A DNA stretch of 64,000 nt from Adiantum capillus-veneris (Eukaryota > Streptophyta > Polypodiopsida > Polypodiales > Pteridaceae): the NCBI GenBank assembly GCA_014529385.2, contig CM043961.1:17164978-17228977 (forward strand), read 5' to 3'. Shown here in pieces: positions 21,122 through 31,313 of this stretch. Both the position numbers and the translations under genes were made by a program. Below the pieces are notes generated by a model. The model did not search any database. It worked only from the letters and a program-made list of their open reading frames with translations, and was not told the origin of the DNA. Positions within the stretch are counted from its first letter, which is position 1. Every line of letters starts with the position of its first letter.

Positions 21122-23695
21122 TCTCCCCATTCCGATTCTGAGTGAAAATATCTGCAAAATCTGTATCTATGGCATACCGATCGACCATATCCAATGATGT
21201 ATTGCGGAAATAGCCAAAACCAACAGCTTTCGAGACAAAGCATCTGCCACCAAGTTCTTATGTCCCTGCACATGGACAATCTGGAAGTGAAACTATGACA
21301 AGATATTCGCCCATCGCATCTGCTTTTCCGATAGCTGCTTCTATGACAAGAAGTAGCGTAAACTCTGATGGTCTGTAAAGACAGTAAAATCCGCTCCGAG
21401 TAGGTAATGTCGCCACTGAGTAAAAGCATGGATAACCGCCAAAAGCTCTTTCTAATAAATCTGTGCTGTCAATTCTGGCCTTGAAAACAATTGGCTTGCA
21501 TTAAGACCGCACCCAGACTACGACCAGAAGCATCACGACATACTTTGAATGACTTCTGCAAATCCGGCAAAGTCAACACTCGTCCTGTAGTCAATTTCTC
21601 TTTCAGTGTCTGAAAGGCAGTCACCTCTGTGGGTCCCCACGAGAAAGGGACTCCTTTCTGCATCGACATATGCAGAGGGGAAGCAACCTCTGCAAACTTT
21701 CTAATGAACCGCCTGTAGTACGAACACAAGCCCAAGAAGCTTCTAACTTCATGGACATTCTTCAAATCAGGCCAATCACGGATAGTCTCTATCTTGGCGG
21801 GGTCCATCTGCACTCCTTCTACTAAGACAATGTGTCCCAAAAAGTGTATCTCGGGTAGGAAAAATTCACTTTTCTTCACATTAATCACCGACTTGTGATC
21901 TCGTAATGCCTGAAAGACTTGTAGTAGATGTTCTCTATGTTCTGCCTCATCCTTGGAGAAAACAATATATATATATATACCTAGATGAATCCAGGATAAG
22001 CCCAGATTCACCCTTAAAGAAAACAATGATGTCGTCAAAGAAAGTGCCAACAAATATTCCGTACTCTCAAAAAATAATGTCCATCACCCAATTAAATGTC
22101 GCAGGAGCATTGGTTAGGCCAAAAGGCATCACCAAAAACTCAAACCCAAAAGTCGTCCGAAAAGCTGTCTTGTAGACATCTCCCGGCGCCATTCGGCTCT
22201 GATGATATCCGCTCTTCAAGTCGATCAAGCTAAAACACGAGGATCCCTGTAGTCGGTCAAGAATATCATCGATCCTAGGAATCGAAAATCTATTCTTGAT
22301 GGTGATTTTGTTGAGAGCTCTATAATCGATGCATATTCTCCAGATCGGTCTTCTTCAAAACCAACAACACTGGAGAGCAAAAAGGTGAAGTACTAGGCTG
22401 GACAAGTCCCTTTTCCAAGAGGTCTTTCACTTGGTTCATAATTTCTTCGTTCTGGGCTCGGCTCACACGGTAAGGTGGCCGGTTTGGTAGTGTGCTTCCA
22501 GGTATCAAACCAATGGTATCATCCTCAGGACGAGCGGATGGTAACTCGCCTTGCAGGCCCTCTGAAAAGCAATCGGCATGAGTGTGGAGAAAATCCTGGC
22601 ATTCTTTATCATGTTCAGACATATTTGTCCTATCCTCATCATTCAACTCTTTCAAAAAGATCGAGTAAACAAACAGACTGGATTTCATTAATTTGGAAAC
22701 GGCCGAAGCCGATACAATAGTTCGGCCCTTAAGTTTTACATAAGTACAATAGTTCGGCCCTTCTCTGTAGTCAAAGTCGCTTTTCTTGCCCAATAGTCGA
22801 CCACGGCATTGTTCTTATGGTACTAGGATTCCCAAGAGGACATCACAACCTTCCAAGGGCATTATGTAGAAGTTCTCATGCCCCAAATACCCTTGACAAT
22901 GCAACTGAAGTTTGCCAATGAGAGGTGTGATGGCTACGTCCCTACCGGGTGTCGCTAGAACTACCTCTACTAGTGGTCCCATCCGATCGGGTGTGATCTC
23001 GAGCCGCGCTGCCAATTCAAGTGAAATGAAGTTGGCCTTGGCTCCTCCATCAAAGAGAATCAGGGCTTCTTGGTCTTTCACTTTGCCCCAAGCTCGGCAA
23101 AGTTCTATACTCTCGTAAATCGCGCTTGGGTCAATACCCATGCAATCTGGAATCAATCCTGCTTTCATCTTTCCTTTTCGTCCACAATCCTCAACTGCTT
23201 TTGAACCCTCAGGCATGTCTTCATCCTTGTCGCTATGTTCTTTCGGTGCCTTTTTAGGGCACTTCGCGGAGATAATGTCCAGTTTCCTCGCATCCAAAGC
23301 ACTTTCCCTCTTTGATGTAGAGAGTTCTCTCTCAACGGGTGGGCTTGGGTCGTGCATCCTTTTCTTTCTTTTGTGGGTTGCTCTTCCTCTTATTACTTTC
23401 ATTGTTCGAAGTCTGTTCGGCCCTTTGCGTCATGATTTCATTTGTGGGGTAGGTCAAACTGCCAGAGTGAATAGCAAAACCCCGTTTCGCATGACTCATC
23501 AGTTCATGAATGGAATCTGACTTTTGCTCTAAGCAGTGATCTCGGATCTCTGTAGGAAGTCCCAAGGTAAACCGCTTGATCTGTTCTTTGAAGGAGATCT
23601 GTCAGCAACTGGGCGAGATTTAGACTTCTTTGCCTTTTTCTTGCCCTTTCCGAAGCTTTGCTTTTTGCTTCACTTTTTCCCTTTTCATCTGCCCA
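21122..23695 (-). pseudogene. Element D: RNase H, reverse transcriptase, protease and gag part
   Basis: Minus-strand body of D on the far side of C. Nearest C is the end of RNase H and the linker to integrase (21122-21480). Then comes RT (DPAKIETIRDWPDLKNVHEV, RSFLGLCSYYRRFIRKFAEV near 21600-21830, and the upstream RT blocks to about 22450). The protease region is at about 22800-23060 (LEITPDRMGPLVEVVLATP). Gag with a Lys-rich zinc-knuckle neighbourhood lies at about 23200-23690. Fossil with several breaks. A short TA run sits at 21966-21979. Confidence 0.85.
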
Positions 23696-24908
23696 TTCTC
23701 ACCCTTGTAGGTCTTATTGACCCCCTAACTGTTTAGAATAAGTGTGAGATATACTCCTATTCATATGGCTTATGGCTAGCTTAATGAGCTGAAAAATGAT
23801 TGGAGTTTTTTTTTTGCAAATCGGTATCTAAACTAGACCTAATCTGTCCCACAAAAAACTCCTTCTATGTGTTTTCAATGAAGACTCTATAATCACTAGA
23901 AATTTGTTATCACGTAGTGTACAATGTGAATGCTTGGATCAAGTAACTAACAAGGAGCAGGCTAAGTCTGATTTTAAAAGAACGGTGTCTCAGACAAAAC
24001 TTGAACTTCAAGAAATTCTAGTTTTTTATTTAATTTAATGACATCATAGAACATTATGAAACCATGGCTAGGACACCTGCGTCCTTTCGTTTAAGCAAAA
24101 CTAACAAAAATAGTAATAGTTATGTTTTTATAGTGACCATCACATTTGACAATAGTGGTAAGTACCTTCTAGTAAAAAACAATACTAATTTTTCTGATGT
24201 CTCCTGTTCTATTTCTTTTATCTACTCCAGCTACTATTTCCAGAAAAGAGAACATTTTTCACTGTACGTTCAAAGCTACAAACTAATAAATAAAGCAAGT
24301 TTTACCATGAGAAGTCCATATTGGGCTCACACTTAAATATAGATTTCAAGGGGCGAACAAGCCTAGTAGATGTTAGTTTTCTTGTCACAAATCCTTGATG
24401 GGATACATTTATACCCTGCAGAATTGGAAACTATGCTTGTAGAAAAGAGCTTGTAAGGTCTGTGTTGACACAGCCTGTTCTTCTCTACATAGCCACCCAG
24501 AACGGGAAATCAAAACGGAACGGGGAACGACAACGGGCATGAAATGTCATTCCCTGTTACAGATACGCACGTTGAAACGTGGAACGGGGATAGGAAGTTG
24601 GAATGGGAAGGGGGAACTGAGACCTGAAAATGGCCATTCCCTATAACTATGCAAGTTCTCTACCATGAAAGACCCTTGCGGACATGTTGTCATGCTACAA
24701 AGAAAGTGAAAAGTAAAACCGCAAACAAATCTAATAGTCAAACAAACATAGCCATCCAAGCCTACCAAAATGGGCAGCCCATTACTAGCAATAGCTGTGA
24801 CATGAATAGTATGGTGCAAAACCAAGAAAGGATAAGATGTATGTTTATAATCAATAAATTCTAAACCTACATTCTCAAATCCAAATGGAGCATAGCAATG
24901 CACTAACC
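23696..24908. other. Intergenic DNA between element D and the RAF2 gene
   Basis: No coding family was recognised. AT-rich up to about 24450. At 24490-24640 the words GGAACGGGGA and GGAATGGGA recur three times, possibly part of the 3' untranslated region or downstream DNA of the RAF2 gene. Short open frames here carry no motif I can place. Confidence 0.5.
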
Positions 24909-25818
24909 TCAAGCCCAGAACCTGGTCCTCTTAATCAGATCAGAAGTTTTTACTTGATCTATTCTGGCTGCCAGGATAAAATCATTCTCACATAGACCAC
25001 CTGTAATGCACAAGAGCTTCTTTTAGAATGCATCCGTGCATCTCACTTAGCTTGTGGTGCACAAGCAAGCCCTCTTTACAAAACTGCACTCTCCTACATA
25101 CATATCTCGCCCCCAATAGACCACCCATATGCAAATATGTACCCGCCCACACAAGCATGTCATCTGCATTTGGTATGGACAACAAAGGGCAGATAATAAC
25201 CTATCGATTCTGTCCATAGTTCAGCTCGAAGAATGTGAGTTTCTTCGTCCAAATTGAGCTCCAATTCTGCATCTGTGACTTTTGATAGGCGGCTTAGCAG
25301 CTCAAGCCCTGCTGCATGATCTTTCAGCTTCCACTCACATTGTAGCTTCAAACCTGATTGCTCCTCAGCAAGCCGCCATCCAACTATCTGTCGGAGCCAA
25401 TTCAAAGCATATGAGACTTATGTTCGCAAACTTTGGAAATGCGGAAAAGCTTTGCCCCATCAAAGAGGAATATGAAAATAGCCAGAGAAAATGTTTCAAT
25501 AAGGCAGCATGAAAGCAGAAGTAGCATATTCATTCTTTGGTGCAAGCAAAAGCTGTCTAAAAGACTAACAGTGCTAACAAAAGAGAAGGTAGGGCTCATT
25601 GTCATCTGTTTGCAACAATAAGCTCACATGCACAGCACACGCACATGCATCCACACAACCATCCTTAACAGTAAACTACATACAGAGTTTACAGATAACT
25701 CCTCAGATAAGTGGAAAAAGGACACTAGGGAAACTATGGTCTATGGGAGGTAGTCTCTCTCTCTCTCTTGGGATAGTTTCCTATGACGTTAAAACTCTCT
25801 TCTTCTTCTTCTCCTCTC

Positions 25819-25881
<63 letters not shown>

Positions 25882-26352
25882 CAAGCATACACTGAGAGGA
25901 TGCAGACACACATGCACGTGGTCATATGGCATGAGCACGATGAGAATCACATGATGATGAAAATTAGCAGGAGGAAACCACACCTTGCGAAGGAGAGCCT
26001 TGGCCTCGTCAAGCGAAAAAGGGGAGGTGCCAGGGGGTACAGGGAAGACGCAAGAGCGTTGGGCGAGGCTGAGAGCAGGGGAATTCGGTACAAGGATGAC
26101 ATGCTCTGTGTCCCCGTGACCAAGAACCTTATCTGCAAAGTTGCTCTCAATCTCTTGAGGAAATGGGTCGCGGGCACCAATTTCTGCCCCTGCAGCTCTG
26201 GCTCCTACTATCCTTCTATCATGCATGCACCTCCACCTCTTCTTGCTCATCCACACCCACGTGCTTCCCGACATCCTCCATGGAGAGCACGCCTTCTCTG
26301 TGAAGGCTCTACTGGCTGTGTAGCCTCCCACGCTGTGGGCCGCAGCCATCAT
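24909..26352 (-). CDS. RAF2: Rubisco accumulation factor 2 (PCD/DCoH-like protein), three exons
   Basis: Host gene on the minus strand. Exon 1 is 25984-26352, exon 2 is 25201-25387 and exon 3 is 24909-25000, together 215 codons plus stop. Exon borders: AAG|GTGTGG, CGACAG|ATAGTT, GATAG|GTTATT, TTACAG|GTGGTC; the phases (0, then 1) join without a break. Residues 1-60 look like a plastid transit peptide (Ala, Ser, Arg, few acids). They are followed by ARDPFPQEIESNFADKVLG and DTEHVILVPN, both typical of plant RAF2. The PCD fold begins with KALLRK|IVGWRL and continues KLQCEWKLKDHAAGLELLSR, RAELWTESIGG, NDFILAARIDQVKTSD and the end FWA. The family helps Rubisco large and small subunits assemble in the stroma; this is known for Arabidopsis and maize RAF2, and inferred here. 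The segment that normally holds the PCD His-His/Tyr-Pro motif reads DAELELNLDEE and is about 4-5 residues shorter. The start was taken at the first Met of MMAAAHS; an in-frame Met lies 81 bases upstream. Confidence 0.88.
25826..25875. repeat. (CT)n microsatellite in intron 1 of RAF2
   Basis: Pure CT run of about 25 units, preceded by CTTCTTCTTCTCCTCTC. It lies within the 596-base first intron and on the coding strand reads as a GA tract. Confidence 0.93.
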
Positions 26353-26425
26353 TTCTTTTCTTGAGCTGGGACTGCTGTATTCACTCGGATAAGGTGAGTT
26401 AACTAGAATGCTTTTGTAAAGAATA

Positions 26426-27440
26426 TGGAACATGAACGTTCCACGTCACGTGAGCACGAGAGAGAGCTGCTTTTGGACGTCGACGTGGAGTCTACGGCTG
26501 CTGCTTTTGGACGTCAACGAGTAATAAAACGTGATGATTTTGGAGATGCGCTGTTGGTCAGTTTTACAATGGACGCAAGAGAAGGCAGGGGAGCGGGGAG
26601 CGTGTACCGGCCTACAAATAATTACCAGAGAAGCAGAGGAACGCAGAAGGAGAGGGACTCGGGAGAATGAACAAGGTAACGATCCGGAAAAGGAGCTTGA
26701 GCATAAGGCTGAGTTGACAGAAGACCATTATAGCCGACATGAACACAACAGTTGGCACGATGATAGATAGAGACACAATAAACATCATTGACATGATGAT
26801 GGAGATCTCAGTAGACGTGATCGACGTGAGAGAAGGTATGAAAGACGAAAAGACCATGACAGAACATCACGTGAACACGAGAGAAAGTGTTGCTGCTACT
26901 TTTGGACGACGCTAGAAATAAAGCCGCTACTCATCAGTTTTAGACAAATGCGAGAGAAGAAAGGGGAGCGTGCAAGGACCAGAAATAACCACAACACTGA
27001 CAAAAAGCAGAAGAAAAAGAACAGAGAGAATGAACAAGGTAATGATCTCAGAAAAGAACTTGCGCATGAGGCTAAGTTGAAAGAAGAGGAGCATGGTAGC
27101 CATGATAGCTGAAGTGACCGCAACAATCAACGTAATATTACAGGCCTCACTAGAGATGATGATGGAGATTGCAATAGACATGATCAACATGATGATGAAG
27201 ATTGTGATATACATGATCAATATGAGAGAAGGTATGAAAGATGAAGAGACCATGACAAAAAGGATGAATATAAAAGGGATTGTAGACACAAGGATGGTGA
27301 TCAAAGGATTCTTAGAGAGCATGATATCGATGATCGCAAGGCTAGATACAATAGATATTCTAGCATTGATGGTGAGATGAACACTGAAACTGCAGGAGGA
27401 GGGATCGAGATTATAGAAACCCTAGCTTTTCAAAAAAGCA
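26426..27440 (+). pseudogene. Decayed Arg/Asp/Glu/His-rich coding repeat, about two and a half units
   Basis: Plus-strand sequence in two related units about 421 bases apart (compare TCACGTGAGCACGAGAG at 26446 with TCACGTGAACACGAGAG at 26867). Both contain GAGAATGAACAAGGTAA. Translated pieces are strongly charged: TSREHERE, NRENEQGNDLRKELAHEAKL, DQYERRYER, DHDKKDEYKRDCRHKDGDQR, then RYSSIDGEMNTETAGG. This composition resembles the RE/RD-rich arms of splicing-related proteins, but no RNA-binding or helicase domain is present and the frame is interrupted in each unit. It may be a retained 5' part of a host gene transcribed away from RAF2, or a gene scrap carried by a repeat. Function not assigned. 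Confidence 0.35.
26447..26452. promoter_or_regulatory. G-box CACGTG upstream of RAF2
   Basis: CACGTG (within GTCACGTGAG) lies 95 bases upstream of the RAF2 start codon. G-boxes are common in promoters of light-regulated photosynthesis genes. A second CACGTG at 26868-26873 belongs to the 421-bp duplicated unit described next, so the motif may simply be part of that repeat. Confidence 0.35.
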
Positions 27441-27888
27441 TGAACTATAAGAACTTTAGCTATTCAATGTTCATTGAGGTAGGATTTGATGTTCGCTTGG
27501 TGAGCCTAATGTGGTTTTTTGCATTCTAGAGCCGGGAGGTGGCTACTTGGCATGATCTAGATCATTGCCCTTCATTCTAATCGCACGGCCAGCAATTGAG
27601 GTCAATCATAACCAAGCTACTCCCAATCTAACATCGCCAAACAGCGCTGAAAAACAATCGTCGTTGGAAAGCACAGCACATTGAAAAGCAAACGGTGTTG
27701 CCGTAGTTGAAAAGCCAGTAGTTATGACCAAGGCCAATGAATAAAACAAAGATAACGTCGTTGAAAAGCAAACAACGTTGAAAATAAAGAGCCGTAAGTA
27801 TAGCACGTTTTTTGCATGTTTGTCAACCGTCAACCTATCATCCTCGCTACGCTCTGCACCAGCTTCTCAACAAGCATCGTGCAATAGG

Positions 27889-27891
<3 letters not shown>

Positions 27892-27955
<64 letters not shown>
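27892..27955. repeat. (TC)n microsatellite, about 31 units
   Basis: Uninterrupted TC run. Confidence 0.95.
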
Positions 27956-27963
<8 letters not shown>

Positions 27964-29201
27964 CAATCTCTACAAGTTCAATTGAGCAAGGACAACCTAT
28001 GTGAATGTAAATCTTGTTATGCATTGTTTGCTGTAAACTCATATATTGTCATCTCCATGGTTGTCCCTAACCTCGAGAACTTGACATTGGACAACGGTAA
28101 TGACAACCTTGGACTGCTTATCCAATTTGGTGTAGAATCACTAATGGCCATCAAGGTGGTGTTCATGCCTATCATGCCAAGTTGAGCCCTCTGTCCCTCG
28201 CGAGGAGGGCCTGAAGTTGAATTTGATTGGACAGAGCTATAAGGCACTGCCCGTACTAGAATGTTGAGTACTTCGTGCATGTTCCCCATATGAGAACTTC
28301 ATGGATGCATCAGAGAGAAATTGTTGTTGCTGCTATTGTTGAGATGTGACAAAACTAGTGAACGGGTAGCTTCTTTAGTCACCTAGTCGAGCCATCTCCA
28401 AAATAACTCTCCCACTTCTTGATTCCTGTAACAAGGAAATTGATCTTGCCTACAAATAGAGATGTCGAGAAAAGCAATGATAGGAGGATGGGAGGGAGTG
28501 TGACTTCAATAATATACATCCTCAACTATATTGCCCAAGGCTCGAGCGTTTTGACCTTGCAAGACCGTTAAACCTGCCTTAGGTCTCTACCTGGAGCACC
28601 ACAAGGGATATCATGCTTATGAGCATAATGAGATATCAGGTAAAGAAATGTAGGGGACAACTGAAAGAGCTTGTACTAAAGATCCGTAAATACAAGCAGC
28701 TAGAAATTTAGCTTGCAAAGAAGTGAGGATACCTTACCACTGCTTACAAGCAAATCCACTGTCACATTTGCCTTAGTTTAATAGATTTTAGTAGAATACA
28801 AAGTTAATATTGCTTAAAACGATTTGAGTTTTTTATTTAAACAGTATAGTGTAGAGTCCAAACAAGTTATCAACAAAATGAGTTGCCTCCCAGCTCAGTA
28901 TACGTAGCCTACTAATTGAGACATTCTACTGTAGTGATTGCATCGGTGTTTATGAGGTGAGAACTCATCACTAGTATAAACCCTACACCATCTATGATGT
29001 AGAATATAAACTTACATGTGCTTCTCTTTAAGCTAAATTTGTCTCTTACTTCTTTTGTATTTGTATTGACTCCTATTTTGTGTGTCACAGAAAGCACATA
29101 TATTCACAACAATGGATGTTTTGACTACACAATCACGACTCTAGCTCGACAACAGTGGAAGGTTCGATATCTGCATTCAATTCTCCATGCATGCTTATGC
29201 A

Positions 29202-29293
29202 TATGCTTGGTCAGCACATAAAGCCTACGGGGCACGGCAAATGCATGCAAATGCATTTGTTTGGTTAACACATAAAGCCTATGGGGCACGGCA
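29202..29293. repeat. Tandem pair, period 54 bases
   Basis: CACATAAAGCCTACGGGGCACGGCA (at 29215) recurs as CACATAAAGCCTATGGGGCACGGCA (at 29269). The DNA between them is also partly matched. Confidence 0.8.
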
Positions 29294-29894
29294 CAACTTT
29301 TATTTCTTATAATTTATGGAGAGACCACAATGCAAACTCTTCTCCATACTTTTGTATGGCACTTCTACATGACGTTCACTGTCTATTTAGTATTTTTACT
29401 TTCTGTCTAACTATCAAGACGAAATGTTTTAATAATTCACATTGCTTTTTGTAGCTTGATATAAACATCACCTTATACCTTGCTTAATTAGAAAACACCT
29501 CTATACGATTGCCTGGTCAGTAATTCACTTCATTTCTTATTACAGTCCATCCATGCTTTATGTATTTGCTTGTTTTAGAATTTCACAGTGCTTTCTTTAA
29601 TTTAGTTTACCTACATGTTATTTTTAATAGTATACACTCGATCTTCAATCAACGTTTGTGTATCTTAATTAGACACGCATTTATTTTGATATTATTCGTG
29701 TCAGCACACGAATAATCAACAAGCTGAAAATGAATAAACTTTCAACCAAAAGAGACGAGGGAGAAAATTGACAAAGTATTAGGGATCAGAAGATGGATTG
29801 GTCTCCCCCTTAAAGAGAATGTTTATTAGGGAGAATCTTTTTAAAAGCTCAAGTATTGAAGTAACTCTTTCGTTCTAAATCTTAGACTCGATGG

Positions 29895-30310
29895 TCAATT
29901 CCTTCTCATACGGAAAATTATGAGAGGCGAGCTCTTAATTCTGTTTCCATCTGTGCTTGGCGCGTGAAGCTTCACAATATGTTCCTGATTTTGTTTTTTG
30001 AATTCTCGAGCTAGGCCAAGGCCTCCTCGCTCCTTCCCTGTGATGGAGTACCTGCAAAAAACACAAATTCGAAACAACAACTCATAGAGCGTATTCACAA
30101 TCGATAATTGTCCATCAAGTATGAAAAAGTGACCTTCGTAGGATCACCTGCAGATTCTCGAAGTCAAAGCTTCGAATTGCTAGCGCTGACAGTTTCTCAG
30201 AGCAGAGAAGGAGGTGCCAACTGATTTCATAAGCACTTGGAACTGGCAAGAATAGCCGATACAGTGCCGACAACAATAGCCATAGCGGGGACGCTAGAGG
30301 AGAGGAGAAC
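29895..30310 (-). other. Possible two-exon transcript of unknown function
   Basis: On the minus strand a 96-base intron-like segment (30147 down to 30052) starts GTGATC and ends with a T-rich run and TTTTTTGCAG, flanked by CTGCAG| and |GTACTCC. The downstream exon could read YSITGKERGGLGLAREFKKQ and stop at 29895. No reading frame with a convincing start joins it to the upstream exon, and I recognise no family. It could be a non-coding or decayed transcript. Confidence 0.2.
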
Positions 30311-30326
30311 AGGCAGCAAATTTGGC

Positions 30327-30330
<4 letters not shown>

Positions 30331-30408
<78 letters not shown>
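30331..30408. repeat. (GA)n microsatellite, about 38 units
   Basis: One of the longest dinucleotide runs in the window; uninterrupted. Confidence 0.95.
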
Positions 30409-30413
<5 letters not shown>

Positions 30414-31011
30414 ATGCGAAATTTCAGCCCAAGAGATAGCACTGATTTTTTTAATTAGAAGCATTGCTTTATTTTTAATTAAGTGGATGCACACTTATTA
30501 AGTGGACGGCCGTTCACTTAATACAATATGTAAAGTAATTCAAAAACTCAATAAAACTCAGTGAGTTAAAAACTGATGCTACATAACACTTCCCAAGAGT
30601 CCCTAGATACAGTTCCTTGAGGGAGTCACTATGTATAAATTGTGTATATCGTGTGCGTTCAAGGACTATTTCTAAAACTCCTTAACTCTAAATTTTTTAC
30701 AAATAAAATACATCATTTTCCAATTCAATCTGCAATTTTTTTTCTCAATTCCATTTTAGGGACTCTTCTTTATGTGAAAATGAGAGAAAAAGTGATATTT
30801 AATAAGCCCTTTTGTTGCACTCACATGATACTCGCATAATTATTAAGTGACCCCCCAGAGTATAGTTCTCAGGTAGAGATGCTATGTAGACATAGATTCC
30901 TCGCAATAAAGCATCTGTTTTTCTAGAAAAGCGCTTAGAAATATTTCACTGTTTAAAAATAGCTTCTTAGAATCCATCTTCATTCTTGTGCATGCATCTT
31001 TACGTATATTC
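30409..31011. other. Intergenic DNA before Copia element G
   Basis: AT-rich with no recognised feature. It includes the left copy of the TATTC target duplication at 31007-31011. Confidence 0.5.
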
Positions 31012-31238
31012 TGTTGGAATTAGGGTTGCAGAGAAACGCACATAGCTTGGAGAAGATGAAGGAAGCTCAAGGCACACAATAGAGAGTGTGTTACTGAGTG
31101 TGCAATGGAAAGATAGATAGCCCTAGAGTGATGGGCGTATATACAATGCTCGGGGGGAAAAACGTCCTAAAGAGGGAAAAATTGCCCCGGCAGTCCTAAT
31201 GTGTTCACACACATCACTACCGCATGTATATGGTAACA
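31012..31238 (-). repeat. 3' LTR of Copia element G
   Basis: Plus-strand ends are TGTTGGAATTAGGG and ATGGTAACA. In element orientation it starts TGTTACC and ends TCCAACA. The purine-rich CCAGGGAGGA lies just upstream of it on the minus strand. Confidence 0.93.
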
Positions 31239-31313
31239 AATCCTCCCTGGAGTGATGCGGTGAATGAGAGCTGGCACATGATTAAAGGAAAGTTCCATGC
31301 CCTAAGGACATGA

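Larger units (their letters stand above)
9459..23695 (-). mobile_element. Ty3/Gypsy chromovirus D, outer element of a three-level nest
   Basis: Minus-strand element. Its 3' LTR (9459-10061) lies at the low end. The body resumes after about 580 bases of 3' untranslated DNA with the integrase C-terminal region and chromodomain, the integrase core and the zinc-binding region (about 10640-12012). The remaining body lies beyond the nested element C: the end of pol near 21122, RNase H, reverse transcriptase (21470-22330), protease (about 22800-23050) and the gag zinc-knuckle and Lys-rich part (to about 23695). The host sequence on both sides of C belongs to one stretch of this element, with the 5-bp TCTCC repeated at each junction. 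A 5' LTR is not seen. Broken, with several breaks. It must be older than C, and C is older than B. Confidence 0.88.
27441..29894. other. Intergenic DNA, mostly without recognisable features
   Basis: AT-rich DNA containing a long CT microsatellite (27892-27955) and a 54-base tandem pair near 29202-29293. Three GTTGAAAAGC-type words occur near 27680, 27709 and 27759. Short open frames occur, but none shows a family motif. Confidence 0.5.

Noticed and set aside
21966-21979. (TA)n run as a regulatory site
   Set aside because: Only seven units inside a decayed coding part of element D; ordinary microsatellite.
24064-24336. 90-codon plus-strand frame between element D and RAF2
   Set aside because: AT-rich composition, no recognisable motif, no splice or promoter context; length is within chance for this DNA.
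24547-24912. 121-codon minus-strand frame overlapping the end of RAF2
   Set aside because: It overlaps the last RAF2 exon and its downstream DNA in another frame and shows no family motif; treated as a shadow.
25947-26180. 77-codon minus-strand frame within RAF2 exon 1
   Set aside because: Alternative frame of the well-supported RAF2 exon 1.
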